A stretch of 64,000 nucleotides of DNA. Origin: Variovorax boronicumulans (lineage in GTDB: Bacteria > Pseudomonadota > Gammaproteobacteria > Burkholderiales > Burkholderiaceae_C). The DNA lies in the NCBI RefSeq assembly GCF_019352895.1, contig NZ_JAAAFX010000007.1, forward strand, positions 204,199 to 268,198. Reading direction: 5' to 3'. The translations under genes were made by a program, and so were the position numbers. Shown here in pieces: positions 25,233-33,237 of this stretch; position 1 is the stretch's first letter; the number at the start of each line of letters is the position of its first letter. Under the pieces are notes generated by a model. The model searched no databases. It had not been told where the DNA came from and worked only from the letters and a program-made list of their open reading frames with translations.

Positions 25233-25856
25233 TCAGTGCGAGATGTGCAGGCCGCACTCGCGGTTGTCTTCGCCCTTGGTCGGGTCCACGTAGTCGAAGT
25301 TGTTCGGCAGGCCGTGCGCTTCGCAGTAGTCGTACAGTTCCTTCGACGACCAGTGCAGCAGCGGCGCGACCTTGATCAGGCCATCGGGGTTGATGCTCAC
25401 CGGGTCCATCTGCGCGCGCACGGCCGTGTCGGTGGCGCGCAGCGCGGTGAACCAGACCTTGGGCGCGGTCTCGCGCAGCGCTCGGGCGAAGGGCTCGAGC
25501 TTCACTTCTTCGGTGAAGGCCGCATGGCGCGGGTCGTCGAGCGCGGGCGTGGGGCCGTCCGCGGCCTCGCGGTGCGCACGCGAGCGGCGCGGCAGGTAGA
25601 TGTGCAGGTCCAGGCCCAGCTGCTTCGTCACTTCGTCGGCAAAACGGTAGGTGGCCTCGGTGTTGTAGCCGTTGTCCATCCAGACCACGGGCACGTCGCG
25701 CTTCGCACGCGTGACCAGGTGCAGGATCACGGCCTCGAAGGGCCGGAAGTTGGTGGTGATGATCGCGGGCTGGCCCAGGCCGAGGGCCCAGTCCACGAGG
25801 CCGGGCGCATTGCGGCCAAGTTCGGTGTTGACGTGTGCGAGGTCGATGCTGCTCAT
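25233..25856 (-). CDS. cysH: PAPS/APS reductase family protein, divergent type
   Basis: A 207-residue CysH-family reductase placed just upstream of cysD. The C-terminal ECGLH with the catalytic Cys is present (NRECGLHISH). It has no CC...CxxC cluster, so it lacks the [4Fe-4S] centre of APS reductases; that normally implies a PAPS reductase using thioredoxin. The nucleotide loop is unusual: TNFRPFEAV replaces the normal SFGxxxxV and DNGYNTEAT replaces DTGxxFPET. The protein would reduce activated sulfate to sulfite for CysI. Because no APS kinase is visible here, whether APS or PAPS is its substrate stays open. Confidence 0.85.
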   Translation of the reverse strand: MSSIDLAHVNTELGRNAPGLVDWALGLGQPAIITTNFRPFEAVILHLVTRAKRDVPVVWMDNGYNTEATYRFADEVTKQLGLDLHIYLPRRSRAHREAADGPTPALDDPRHAAFTEEVKLEPFARALRETAPKVWFTALRATDTAVRAQMDPVSINPDGLIKVAPLLHWSSKELYDYCEAHGLPNNFDYVDPTKGEDNRECGLHISH

Positions 25857-25937
25857 AGGGCGAAGATGTCGGTGGAGGCCTGAACTTTAGGCAGAGGCCT
25901 TATGAAAACAAACGATCTTTTTGTTCGCGCTTCATGC

Positions 25938-26001
25938 GGATAAGCAAATGCCCCAACAACCATGCGGGTTGCGGCGCGGTTTGGCGGCCGATCCGGATAA
26001 G
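25938..26001 (-). promoter_or_regulatory. Double CTTATCC regulatory box upstream of cysH
   Basis: In gene orientation CTTATCC occurs at 26001-25995 and again at 25944-25938, exactly 57 bases apart, with AACCCGCATG between (25970-25961). The proximal copy continues into a GAAGCGCGAAC segment and a run of A residues. The same elements, with identical spacing, stand upstream of cysI. The position, 80-145 bases before cysH, fits activator sites, most likely for a CysB-type LysR protein. The regulator's identity is inference. Confidence 0.6.
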
Positions 26002-26055
26002 GCGCACAGCGGTGCTCCCTAGAATGAAAGCACCGCATCCAACCGCTCGCACCCG

Positions 26056-26862
26056 ATGGCCAACCGTTCCTATCTCTACAGCCTGAGCAACCGTCCTGCC
26101 TCCTACGCGGACCGCCCGGAGACGATCTCGGGCCTGTCCGAGTGGCCCTACGACGTGCCCTTCATGTACCGGCTGCTGATGTCCGGCGATCCGCAGCTCT
26201 GTGCCTCGCTGATCTCCGACGGCCTCGAAGGCGACACGCCCGAAGAGAAGATCCGGCTGCATGCAATCGGCAGCGGCTTCGACGCGGGCTTTGCACGCGT
26301 GCAGCGTTTCATCGCGATCGTTCGCCATCTCGTCACGCTGCCGCCCCTGCCCGCGCCGCCCCCGGTGCCGAAGGCGCCGACGCTGGCGGAGCGCCTCAAG
26401 CGCTTCGTCTCGCCGCAGGCCGAAGCGGCGCCGGTCGCCGCGGTCGCGCAGCCCGTGGCGACCGCGCAGTTGCTGGCCGGACTCGACGAGACGATGGCCT
26501 TCCTCGAAGCCCATCGCGACGCCTGCCTGCTGCTGGAAACCGTCGAGCTCGACTGCATGTCCGAGGAAACGGAAGAGGGCTTGCGCGGCTGCGTGGAAGA
26601 AGAGATCGCCCGCTGCATCGCTGCGGGGGCGGCGCTCGACGCGCTGCCGGACGACATCGCCCAGGCCGCGCGGCGCCTGCAGGCGGCGCTGCTGGAAGAA
26701 CAGGACGCGCCGCTCGATGCCTTCTTCGGCCTGCGGCTGGACGACGACTGCGACAGCACGCGCAGCGGCGCCACCGAGGACCCGCTGGGCCTGCAGTGGT
26801 CCGACGTGCTGTATTTCGAGCTGTTCGACCGCGCCGCCTTCGAGGAGGCGCAGCGCGGCTGA
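26056..26862 (+). CDS. Uncharacterised protein inserted within the cys cluster
   Basis: A 268-residue protein starting MANRSYLYSLSNRPASYADR, a start I have seen in a family of small uncharacterised proteins, followed by ISGLSEWPYDVPFMYRLLMS. The centre is a Pro/Ala-rich linker (about residues 95-135), and the C-terminal half is acidic and helical, ending LGLQWSDVLYFELFDR. There is no signal peptide or membrane segment. It runs against the cys genes on both sides, between DUF934 and cysH, separating what is usually a continuous operon. I cannot assign a function. Confidence 0.75.
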   Translation: MANRSYLYSLSNRPASYADRPETISGLSEWPYDVPFMYRLLMSGDPQLCASLISDGLEGDTPEEKIRLHAIGSGFDAGFARVQRFIAIVRHLVTLPPLPAPPPVPKAPTLAERLKRFVSPQAEAAPVAAVAQPVATAQLLAGLDETMAFLEAHRDACLLLETVELDCMSEETEEGLRGCVEEEIARCIAAGAALDALPDDIAQAARRLQAALLEEQDAPLDAFFGLRLDDDCDSTRSGATEDPLGLQWSDVLYFELFDRAAFEEAQRG

Positions 26863-26874
26863 ACGCGGGCTTTT

Positions 26875-27279
26875 TCAGGCGCCCTGGGTGCCGTCCGCGA
26901 AGTGCGGCGCGACATGCACAGCATCGCCCTGGTAGAAGGCCGAGAAGCGCTTGAACTGGCGTTGCGCCGCCGAGGCGTCGACGCCTTCCTTGAGCACGGC
27001 GCTGGTGAAGCCCGTGCGCTCCATCTGCACCAGCTGGTCGATCAGCACGTCGCCGGTGGCGCGGATGTCGCCCTTGAAACCCATGCGCCGGCGCAGCAGG
27101 AAGGCCTGGCTGTAGGCGCGGCCGTCGGTGAACTTCGGGAAGTGCAGGTCGATGCGGTCGATGTCCTGCAGGCAGACCTCGATCGCCTGCGGGTCGGCAT
27201 CGTTGGCCAGTTGCAGCACGCGCGGATCGCCGTCGTCGACGTGGTCTTCGGTGGCAAGAAGTTTCAGGGTCTGGCTCAT
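26875..27279 (-). CDS. DUF934 family protein of sulfite reductase operons
   Basis: A 134-residue protein with the DUF934 core: IDLHFPKFTDGRAYSQAFLL, RRRMGFKGDIRATGDVLIDQ and LVQMERTGF. DUF934 proteins regularly follow cysI in proteobacteria and are thought to help assimilatory sulfite reduction, though no activity is proven as far as I know. Its ATG overlaps the cysI stop (ATGA), so it is translationally coupled to it. Confidence 0.93.
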   Translation of the reverse strand: MSQTLKLLATEDHVDDGDPRVLQLANDADPQAIEVCLQDIDRIDLHFPKFTDGRAYSQAFLLRRRMGFKGDIRATGDVLIDQLVQMERTGFTSAVLKEGVDASAAQRQFKRFSAFYQGDAVHVAPHFADGTQGA

Positions 27280-29069
27280 GCTGCCACCTCTTCGGCCTTG
27301 AAGCGCGCACCGTTGGCCGCGGCCTTGAACGGGTCGTGGCCCACGCGGCGCAGCGTGTCGATGAAGGTCTCGCTCTTCCCGTCGATGACCTTGCGGTTGT
27401 CGCGGTAGGCGCCGAGCACGGCCTCGATCACCTCGGGCACTTCGGCGGCGGAGAACGAGGGGCCGACGGCCTTGCCGGCCTGGGCCGGGCCGCTGAGGTC
27501 GGAGCCGTCGGAGCCGGCCAGCGTGACCTGGTACCACTCCTTGCCGTCCTTGTCGACGCCCAGGATGCCGATGTGGCCGCTGTGGTGGTGGCCGCAGGAG
27601 TTGATGCAGCCGCTGATGTGCAGGTCGATCTCGCCCAGGTCGTCGAGCTCGTCGAGGTCCTGGTAGCGCTCGGTGATGGCCTCGGCGATCGGGATCGAGC
27701 GCGCATTGGCCAGCGCGCAGAAGTCGCCGCCGGGGCAGGCGATCATGTCGGTCAGCAGGTGCACGTTGGCGCTGGCGAAGCCGGCCTCGCGCGCGGCCAG
27801 CCACAGCGCATGCAGGTCTTCGGCATGCACCCAGGGCAGCAGCAGGTTCTGGTCGTGCGTCACGCGCACTTCGCCGGCGCTGAAGCGGTCGGCCAGCTGC
27901 GCCGCGGTGTCGAGCTGGTCGGCCGAGGCATCGCCCGGGGCCTGCTTGAGGCGCTTGAACGACAGCGTCACCGAGCGCAGCGCGGGGTTCTGGTGCGGCG
28001 CCACGTTGCGCGCCAGCCAGCGCGCGAACTGCACGTCGTCGGCGGCCTGCTGGCGCAGCGCGGCGTCGGTCTGCTCGGCGCTCTGCAGCACGCGGGTGGC
28101 CAGCGTCGGCGGCACGAAGGAGGCGGCCACGCGGTCGTACTCGGCCTGCGTGATGGTGTGCGGTGCGCCGTCGTGTTCGAGGATCTGCTTGTACTCGGCC
28201 TCGACGTCGTCGATGTAGCGCTGGCCCTCGGCCTTGACCAGGATCTTGATGCGGGCCTTGTAGATGTTGTCGCGCCGGCCGTAGCGGTTGTAGACCCGCA
28301 CCACCGCCTCGAGGTAGTTCATGACCTGGTTCCAGGGCAGGAACTCGCGCAGCACGGTGCCGATGATCGGCGTGCGGCCCATGCCGCCGCCGACCTGCAC
28401 GCGGAAGCCCAGTGCGCCGGCCTCGTCGTGGATCAGCTTGAGGCCCACGTCGTGCCAGCCGGTGGCGGCACGGTCTTCGGTGGCGCCGGTGATCGCGATC
28501 TTGAACTTGCGCGGCAGGAAGGCGAATTCGGGGTGCAGCGTGCTCCACTGGCGCATGATTTCGGCGAAGGGGCGCGGATCGGCCACCTCGTCGACCGCCA
28601 CGCCGGCGCGCTCGTCGCTGGTGATGTTGCGGATGCAGTTCCCGCTGGTCTGGATGCCGTGCATGTCGACCGAGGCCAGCAGGTCCATCACGTCGGCGCT
28701 CTTGGCCAGCGGGATCCAGTTGTACTGGACGTTCTGGCGCGTGGTGAAGTGCGCGTAGTGCGTGGGCAGCTTGAGCGAGCCCAGCTTGCCCTGCGTCTCG
28801 ATCGCCTTCTGGTAGACGGCCGCCTCGGGCTCGTCGTATTCGCGGGCGATGCGGGCCAGCACGCGCAGCTGGCGGCTCGAGAGCTCGCCGTAGGGCACGG
28901 CCACGCGCAGCATCGGCGCATAGCGCTGGACGTACCAGCCGTTTTGCAGCCGCAGCGGACGGAAATCGTCCTCCGGAAGCTTGCCGGCCTGCCAGCGTTC
29001 CAGCTGGTCGCGAAACTGCGCCGCGCGCAGGTGCACGAACTGGCGATCGAAATCTGTGTATTGGTACAT
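27276..29069 (-). CDS. cysI: Assimilatory sulfite reductase, siroheme [4Fe-4S] type
   Basis: A 597-residue nitrite/sulfite reductase: two ferredoxin-like and two siroheme-binding repeats. HFTTRQNVQYNW and TSGNCIRNITSDERAG line the active site; the [4Fe-4S]-siroheme cysteines are in ACPGGDFCALAN and HISGCINSCGHHH. It reduces sulfite to sulfide in the cytoplasm. No cysJ flavoprotein partner is nearby; a ferredoxin donor is plausible, and fdxA with its reductase lies at the other end of the cys block. Upstream is the same double CTTATCC box as found before cysH. Confidence 0.95.
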   Translation of the reverse strand: MYQYTDFDRQFVHLRAAQFRDQLERWQAGKLPEDDFRPLRLQNGWYVQRYAPMLRVAVPYGELSSRQLRVLARIAREYDEPEAAVYQKAIETQGKLGSLKLPTHYAHFTTRQNVQYNWIPLAKSADVMDLLASVDMHGIQTSGNCIRNITSDERAGVAVDEVADPRPFAEIMRQWSTLHPEFAFLPRKFKIAITGATEDRAATGWHDVGLKLIHDEAGALGFRVQVGGGMGRTPIIGTVLREFLPWNQVMNYLEAVVRVYNRYGRRDNIYKARIKILVKAEGQRYIDDVEAEYKQILEHDGAPHTITQAEYDRVAASFVPPTLATRVLQSAEQTDAALRQQAADDVQFARWLARNVAPHQNPALRSVTLSFKRLKQAPGDASADQLDTAAQLADRFSAGEVRVTHDQNLLLPWVHAEDLHALWLAAREAGFASANVHLLTDMIACPGGDFCALANARSIPIAEAITERYQDLDELDDLGEIDLHISGCINSCGHHHSGHIGILGVDKDGKEWYQVTLAGSDGSDLSGPAQAGKAVGPSFSAAEVPEVIEAVLGAYRDNRKVIDGKSETFIDTLRRVGHDPFKAAANGARFKAEEVAA

Positions 29070-29151
29070 CGTGTGAAAGTCTTGAAGTGCGGTGCGTCCA
29101 GCGCCACCAAGAAGCCGGGACTGTAGGAGGGCACGGCACGGAAACCAACTA

Positions 29152-29237
29152 TTTTTTGGTTCGCGGCTTATATGGATAAGTTTATGCGCCAGCGCCCATG
29201 CGGGTTTCCGGACCTTTCAAGCCCGTTTCTGGATAAG
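29152..29237 (-). promoter_or_regulatory. Double CTTATCC regulatory box upstream of cysI
   Basis: In gene orientation CTTATCC lies at 29237-29231 and 29180-29174, 57 bases apart, with AACCCGCATG at the same internal position as in the cysH box. The proximal copy is part of an inverted repeat CTTAT-CCAT-ATAAG and runs into GCCGCGAACC plus an A-tract. The spacing shared with the cysH promoter to the base makes a common regulator very likely. CysB is the obvious candidate, by role and not by demonstrated binding. Confidence 0.65.
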
Positions 29238-29318
29238 GAAAATTCGTGGCCCGACCGGTGCACCCGGGCCGGTTTGCAGGGCAGGATCGTACGGCGCCCG
29301 AAGCGGGGGCGCGCCGGC

Positions 29319-29699
29319 TCAGCCGCTCACCAGGCTCAGGATGTTGCCGTCCGGGTCCTTGAACCATGCGATGCGCATGCCTTGCGAGTGGTGGACGTCG
29401 CCCTCGAGCTGCGTGTCCGGCATGTCCGGGTAGTGCTCGAAGCGGACGCCCTTGGCGGCGAGCGTCTTCGCGATCTGTTCGATCTCCTCGCCGACCGCCC
29501 AGCTCATGGCGGTGGCCTGGTTGCTGCCGGCGAAATCGGAGCGGTAGACGAAGAACTGCGAGGCGCCGCTCTGGAAGGTCAGCACGTCTTCGCATTCGGA
29601 TGCGACCTGCGTCAGGCCCAGCGTGTCCTCGTAGAACCGGCGCGCCGTCTCGATGTCCTTGACGGCGAGGTTGGCAATGGTTTCCTTGTTGGCGAGCAT
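29319..29699 (-). CDS. VOC (glyoxalase/bleomycin-resistance) family protein
   Basis: A 126-residue vicinal-oxygen-chelate protein: NLAVKDIETARRFYEDTLGL opens the first repeat, and IAWFKDPDGNILSLVSG ends the second. Such proteins are dimers that may bind a metal and act as glyoxalases, dioxygenases or antibiotic-binding proteins; the first-repeat His is replaced (NLAV), so a simple glyoxalase I role is doubtful. The ATG at 29699 follows GGAAGGAG. It lies alone between cysI and a transglutaminase-like gene. Confidence 0.87.
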   Translation of the reverse strand: MLANKETIANLAVKDIETARRFYEDTLGLTQVASECEDVLTFQSGASQFFVYRSDFAGSNQATAMSWAVGEEIEQIAKTLAAKGVRFEHYPDMPDTQLEGDVHHSQGMRIAWFKDPDGNILSLVSG

Positions 29700-29795
29700 G
29701 GCGGTCTCCTTCCGGAAATTCCGGGAGGCGATTGCAGCGCCGAATGCGCGCCGCCGACGTAGGACAGGCACCCTGTTGCGTTTGCCCGTGGCGGG

Positions 29796-30692
29796 TCAGC
29801 TGGCGTGCCGCTTGACCTGCACCGAGGCCTCGAGGCCGACATACGCGTCTGCGTCGCCGAACCAGCTGCCCGACACGGGGGCGGCGAAGGCGGGGTCGCG
29901 TGCCACGCCGACGCGGATCAGCTGGCTGCCGCCCAGCAGGTTGTTGGTCGGGTCGTAGGCCACCCAGCCCGCGCCGGGCAGGTAGGCCTGCAGCCAGGCG
30001 TGGGTGGCGCCGGCACCGGTCATGGCGCCGTCGCTGCCGGGGGCGTTGACGTCGAGCGCGCTGTCGTAGAGGTAGCCCGAGACGAAGCGCGTCGCCACGC
30101 CCAGGCGGCGCATGGCCTCCATCATCAGCAGCGCGTAGTCGCGGCAGCTGCCGCCCCCCAGCGCCAGGGTCTGCAGCGGCGTCTGCGTGCCTTCCTCCTC
30201 CCGCGTCTCGTAGCGGAAGTTCTGGTTGATGTGCTGGTTCATGCGCCCCATCAGGTCGCGCGTGCCGGTCGGGCCGTCGTGGCGGAAGAACTGGTGCGCC
30301 CAGGCGATCAGCTTGCCCTCGGGGTCGTCGTGGTGCGGGCGCAGGTAGTGCTCCAGGTCGAGCCGGTCCTGCAGCGAGTAGGCGAAGGGCAGGAATTCGG
30401 CCGAGGGCGAGAGCAGGGAGAGGTCCTGCGTGACGTCGGCACGCTCGATGGTGAACGAGGCCACCAGCCGCAGTTCCAGCGCCGGCTGGATCGGCTGGAC
30501 CAGCGCCACCGAGTTGGAATGCGGGTCCTGGATCATCCGCACGATCGCCTCGGGGCTGACCTGCAGGTCGGTCGCCAGCACCCGCAGGTCGTGGCTGTCG
30601 CGCGGACGGAACATGACGCGGTGCTCGCCGAAGGTGACCGGCGTGCTGTAGCGGTAGACCGTGGTGTGGGTGATGTCGTAGCGGATGGGCAT
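29796..30692 (-). CDS. Transglutaminase-like cysteine protease-fold protein
   Basis: A 298-residue protein with the N-terminal bacterial transglutaminase-associated domain (RYDITHTTVYRYSTPVTFGE) and a C-terminal transglutaminase core. The triad is visible: Cys in GGGSCRDYALLMM, His in GATHAWLQAYLP and Asp in WVAYDPTNN. There is no signal peptide. Proteins of this class probably act as peptidases or amidases on unknown targets, often beside alpha-E proteins and circularly permuted ATP-grasp genes, neither of which is here. It is divergent from the methyltransferase operon at 30798. Confidence 0.92.
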   Translation of the reverse strand: MPIRYDITHTTVYRYSTPVTFGEHRVMFRPRDSHDLRVLATDLQVSPEAIVRMIQDPHSNSVALVQPIQPALELRLVASFTIERADVTQDLSLLSPSAEFLPFAYSLQDRLDLEHYLRPHHDDPEGKLIAWAHQFFRHDGPTGTRDLMGRMNQHINQNFRYETREEEGTQTPLQTLALGGGSCRDYALLMMEAMRRLGVATRFVSGYLYDSALDVNAPGSDGAMTGAGATHAWLQAYLPGAGWVAYDPTNNLLGGSQLIRVGVARDPAFAAPVSGSWFGDADAYVGLEASVQVKRHAS

Positions 30693-30722
30693 GCGCTGCA
30701 TTCTGCGCGTGTCACGTGACGT

Positions 30723-30750
30723 TGATCCAGTTGGGACTTTGCTGCGTATA
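30723..30750 (+). promoter_or_regulatory. Predicted ECF11 (RpoE/ChrR) promoter
   Basis: TGATCC (30723-30728), a 16-base spacer and CGTA (30745-30748) give an exact match to the known -35/-10 pattern of RpoE promoters of the ChrR group. The start codon of the methyltransferase follows 50 bases later. Cognate sigma and anti-sigma genes lie 4 kb downstream. Confidence 0.8.
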
Positions 30751-30797
30751 GCCCACAGCGGCACCCCATCGAGGTGCCACCCAACGAGGACACGCGC

Positions 30798-31841
30798 ATG
30801 CCGCAAGCCACTGAAGTCGCCATCCGTTCGGTCGAACGGGGCCTGGTGCCCGATCGCCTGGTGCGCATCGGCATTCGCCGCCTGCTGACGCAGCGGCTGG
30901 TCGAACTGCAGGACGACGACGCCGAAGCATCGGCCGCGCTCAAGCAGGCTTTCGTGCAGGAGCTGCAGGCGGCCTCGCTGGCGCCGCTGCCCGAGAAGGC
31001 CAACGAGCAGCACTACGAGGTGCCGGCCGCCTTTTTCGGCGCGGTGCTGGGCACCCACCGCAAATACAGCAGCTGCCATTGGGCCGAGGGCGTCGAGACG
31101 CTGGCCGATGCCGAGGCGGCGGCGCTGGCCGCCACCTGCGAACGCGCCGGGCTGGTCGACGGCCAGGTGGTGCTCGAACTCGGCTGCGGCTGGGGCTCGC
31201 TCACGCTCTGGATGGCCGAGCACTACCCGCGCAGTCGCATCACGGCGCTGTCGAACTCGCATTCGCAGCGCGAGTACATCGAGGCCGAGGCGAAACGCCG
31301 CGGGCTTGCCAACGTGCGCGTGCTGACCCGCGACATCAACCAGTTCGACACCGCCGACCGCTTCGACCGCGTGGTGTCGGTCGAGATGTTCGAGCACCTG
31401 CGCAACTGGCCGCAGGCCTTCGCCAACGTGGCGCGCTGGCTGCGGCCCGACGGCCGCTTCTTCATGCACGTGTTCGCGCACCGCGGCGCACCGTATCCTT
31501 TCGTCGAGCGCGACGCCAGCGACTGGATGAGCCGCCACTTCTTCTCGGGCGGCATGATGCCCAGCGACGACCTGCCGCTGCGCTGCCAGGACGACCTGCG
31601 GCTGCTGCAGCAATGGCGCTGGGACGGCACCCACTACCAGCGCACCTCCGAGGCCTGGCTGCGCAACATGGACCAGCACCGCGCCACGCTGATGCCGCTG
31701 TTCCGCGAGACCTACGGCGAAGACGCCGACGTGTGGTGGGTGCGCTGGCGGCTGTTCTTCATGTCGGTGGCCGAACTCTTCGGCTACGACGAGGGCCAGC
31801 GCTGGTGGGTCAGCCACTACCTGTTCGAGCGGCGCGCATGA
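30798..31841 (+). CDS. CFA-synthase-related SAM methyltransferase
   Basis: A 347-residue class I methyltransferase related to cyclopropane fatty acid synthases but with a different N-terminal region. The SAM loop is VVLELGCGWGSLTLWM (about residue 120). Residues corresponding to the bicarbonate ligands of E. coli Cfa appear kept by eye: a Cys in YSSCHW, Glu in SVEMFEH and a His in FFMHVF. It probably acts on membrane phospholipid acyl chains. ATG at 30798 follows GAGGA. It heads a tightly overlapping operon and carries a strong ECF11-type promoter, tying it to the RpoE-ChrR system. Confidence 0.85.
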   Translation: MPQATEVAIRSVERGLVPDRLVRIGIRRLLTQRLVELQDDDAEASAALKQAFVQELQAASLAPLPEKANEQHYEVPAAFFGAVLGTHRKYSSCHWAEGVETLADAEAAALAATCERAGLVDGQVVLELGCGWGSLTLWMAEHYPRSRITALSNSHSQREYIEAEAKRRGLANVRVLTRDINQFDTADRFDRVVSVEMFEHLRNWPQAFANVARWLRPDGRFFMHVFAHRGAPYPFVERDASDWMSRHFFSGGMMPSDDLPLRCQDDLRLLQQWRWDGTHYQRTSEAWLRNMDQHRATLMPLFRETYGEDADVWWVRWRLFFMSVAELFGYDEGQRWWVSHYLFERRA

Positions 31842-32440
31842 CGGCCGCCCTGGCCCCCATGGCGGCGACCCCGACCTCGCCGGCGGCCATGGCCGGCCGG
31901 CCCACGCGCACGGTGCTGCTGGCCAATGTCGCGCTCTCGCAGCTGGGCTGGTTCGCCGCGGTGCTCGGCGCCGCCCATCACATGGCGCCGGCCGGCACGC
32001 TGTGCGTGGTGGCGGTGATCTGCTGGCACCTGTCGGTGTCGGCACGGCCGTGCCGCGAGGCGCTGCTGGTGGCGCTGGCCTGCGCGATCGGCTTCGCGGT
32101 CGAGACGGTGGTGGCGCTGCAGGGCCATGTGAGTTACCCCTCGGGCCAGCCCGATCCGCACTTCGCGCCCTACTGGATGGTGGCGCTGTGGGGGCTGTTC
32201 GCGATCGCGCTCAACGTCAGCCTGCGCTGGCTGCGGCCCCGCCTGTGGCTGGCGGCGCTGCTGGGCGCCATCGTCGGGCCGATCGCGTTTTCCTCGGGCG
32301 TCCGGCTGGGCGGCGCGGCCTTCGTCCACACGGTGCCGGCGCTGCTCACGCTGGCGCTGGTGTGGGGCGGGGTGCTGCCCTTGCTGGTGCGGCTGTCGAT
32401 GCATTTCGATGGCGTCCGCGCCGAAGGCGCCAGGCCATGA
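31838..32440 (+). CDS. DUF2878 membrane protein
   Basis: A 200-residue integral membrane protein with about six hydrophobic segments (LANVALSQLGWFAAVLGAAH, LLVALACAIGFAVETVVALQ, MVALWGLFAIALNVSLRWL and others), matching the DUF2878 family. Its start overlaps the methyltransferase stop (ATGA) and its end overlaps the DUF1295 start, so it belongs to the same operon. Function is unknown; co-occurrence with CFA-like and DUF1295 genes in ChrR-linked loci suggests a part in membrane lipid modification. Confidence 0.85.
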   Translation: MTAALAPMAATPTSPAAMAGRPTRTVLLANVALSQLGWFAAVLGAAHHMAPAGTLCVVAVICWHLSVSARPCREALLVALACAIGFAVETVVALQGHVSYPSGQPDPHFAPYWMVALWGLFAIALNVSLRWLRPRLWLAALLGAIVGPIAFSSGVRLGGAAFVHTVPALLTLALVWGGVLPLLVRLSMHFDGVRAEGARP

Positions 32441-33237
32441 GCGCATCGACCGCCTTTGCCGGCCTGGCGCTGACCGTGGCGCTGGCCGTGCTGACCTGGC
32501 TCGCGAGCCTGCGGCACGACGACGTGAGCCTGGTCGACCGGGTCTGGGCGCTGCTGATCGTCGGCGCGGGCTGGGTCTATGCGCTGCTCACGCCGGACGT
32601 CGGCGCGCGGGGCTTCTGGATGCTGGCGCTGGGCAGCGCCTGGGCGCTGCGCCTGGCCCTGTTCATCACCTGGCGCAACTGGGGCCATGGCGAGGAGCGG
32701 CGCTACCAGGCGATCCGCGAACGCAACCAGCCGGGCTACCGCTTCAAGAGCCTGTACCTGGTGTTCCTGCTGCAGGCCGTGCTGGCGTGGGTGGTGTCGG
32801 CGCCGTTCCTGCCGGGGGTCGCGGCTGCGCCGCCGTTGAACGTGCTGGACTGCGTCGGCTTCGCGCTGGCCGCCTTCGGCATCGTCTTCGAGGCCATCGG
32901 CGACGCGCAGATGGCGCGTTTCAAGGCCGACCCGGCCCACAAGGGCCAGGTGATGGACCGCGGCCTGTGGCGCTACACGCGCCATCCCAACTACTTCGGC
33001 GAGGCCTGCATCTGGTGGGGCCTGTGGCTGGCGGCGCTGGCCGGCGCGGGCTGGGCCGGTGCCTGGAGCATCGTGTCGCCGCTGCTCATGACGGTGCTGC
33101 TGCTCAAGGTCTCGGGCGTGAAGCTGCTCGAGAAGGACATCGCCGAGCGCCGGCCCGCCTACCGCGACTACATCGCGCGCATCAACGCCTTCGTGCCCGG
33201 TCCGGTGCGCGGCGGTGGGAAGAGGCCCGCGCCATGA
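32437..33237 (+). CDS. DUF1295 (steroid-reductase-like) membrane protein
   Basis: A 266-residue polytopic protein of the DUF1295 family, distant kin of steroid 5-alpha reductases and isoprenylcysteine methyltransferases. The C-terminal signature is clear: VMDRGLWRYTRHPNYFGEAC, WWGLWLAAL, and SGVKLLEKDIAERRPAYRDY. Such proteins probably bind NADPH or SAM at the membrane and modify a lipid, but no activity is proven here. It overlaps both neighbours by 4 bases. Confidence 0.88.
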   Translation: MSASTAFAGLALTVALAVLTWLASLRHDDVSLVDRVWALLIVGAGWVYALLTPDVGARGFWMLALGSAWALRLALFITWRNWGHGEERRYQAIRERNQPGYRFKSLYLVFLLQAVLAWVVSAPFLPGVAAAPPLNVLDCVGFALAAFGIVFEAIGDAQMARFKADPAHKGQVMDRGLWRYTRHPNYFGEACIWWGLWLAALAGAGWAGAWSIVSPLLMTVLLLKVSGVKLLEKDIAERRPAYRDYIARINAFVPGPVRGGGKRPAP

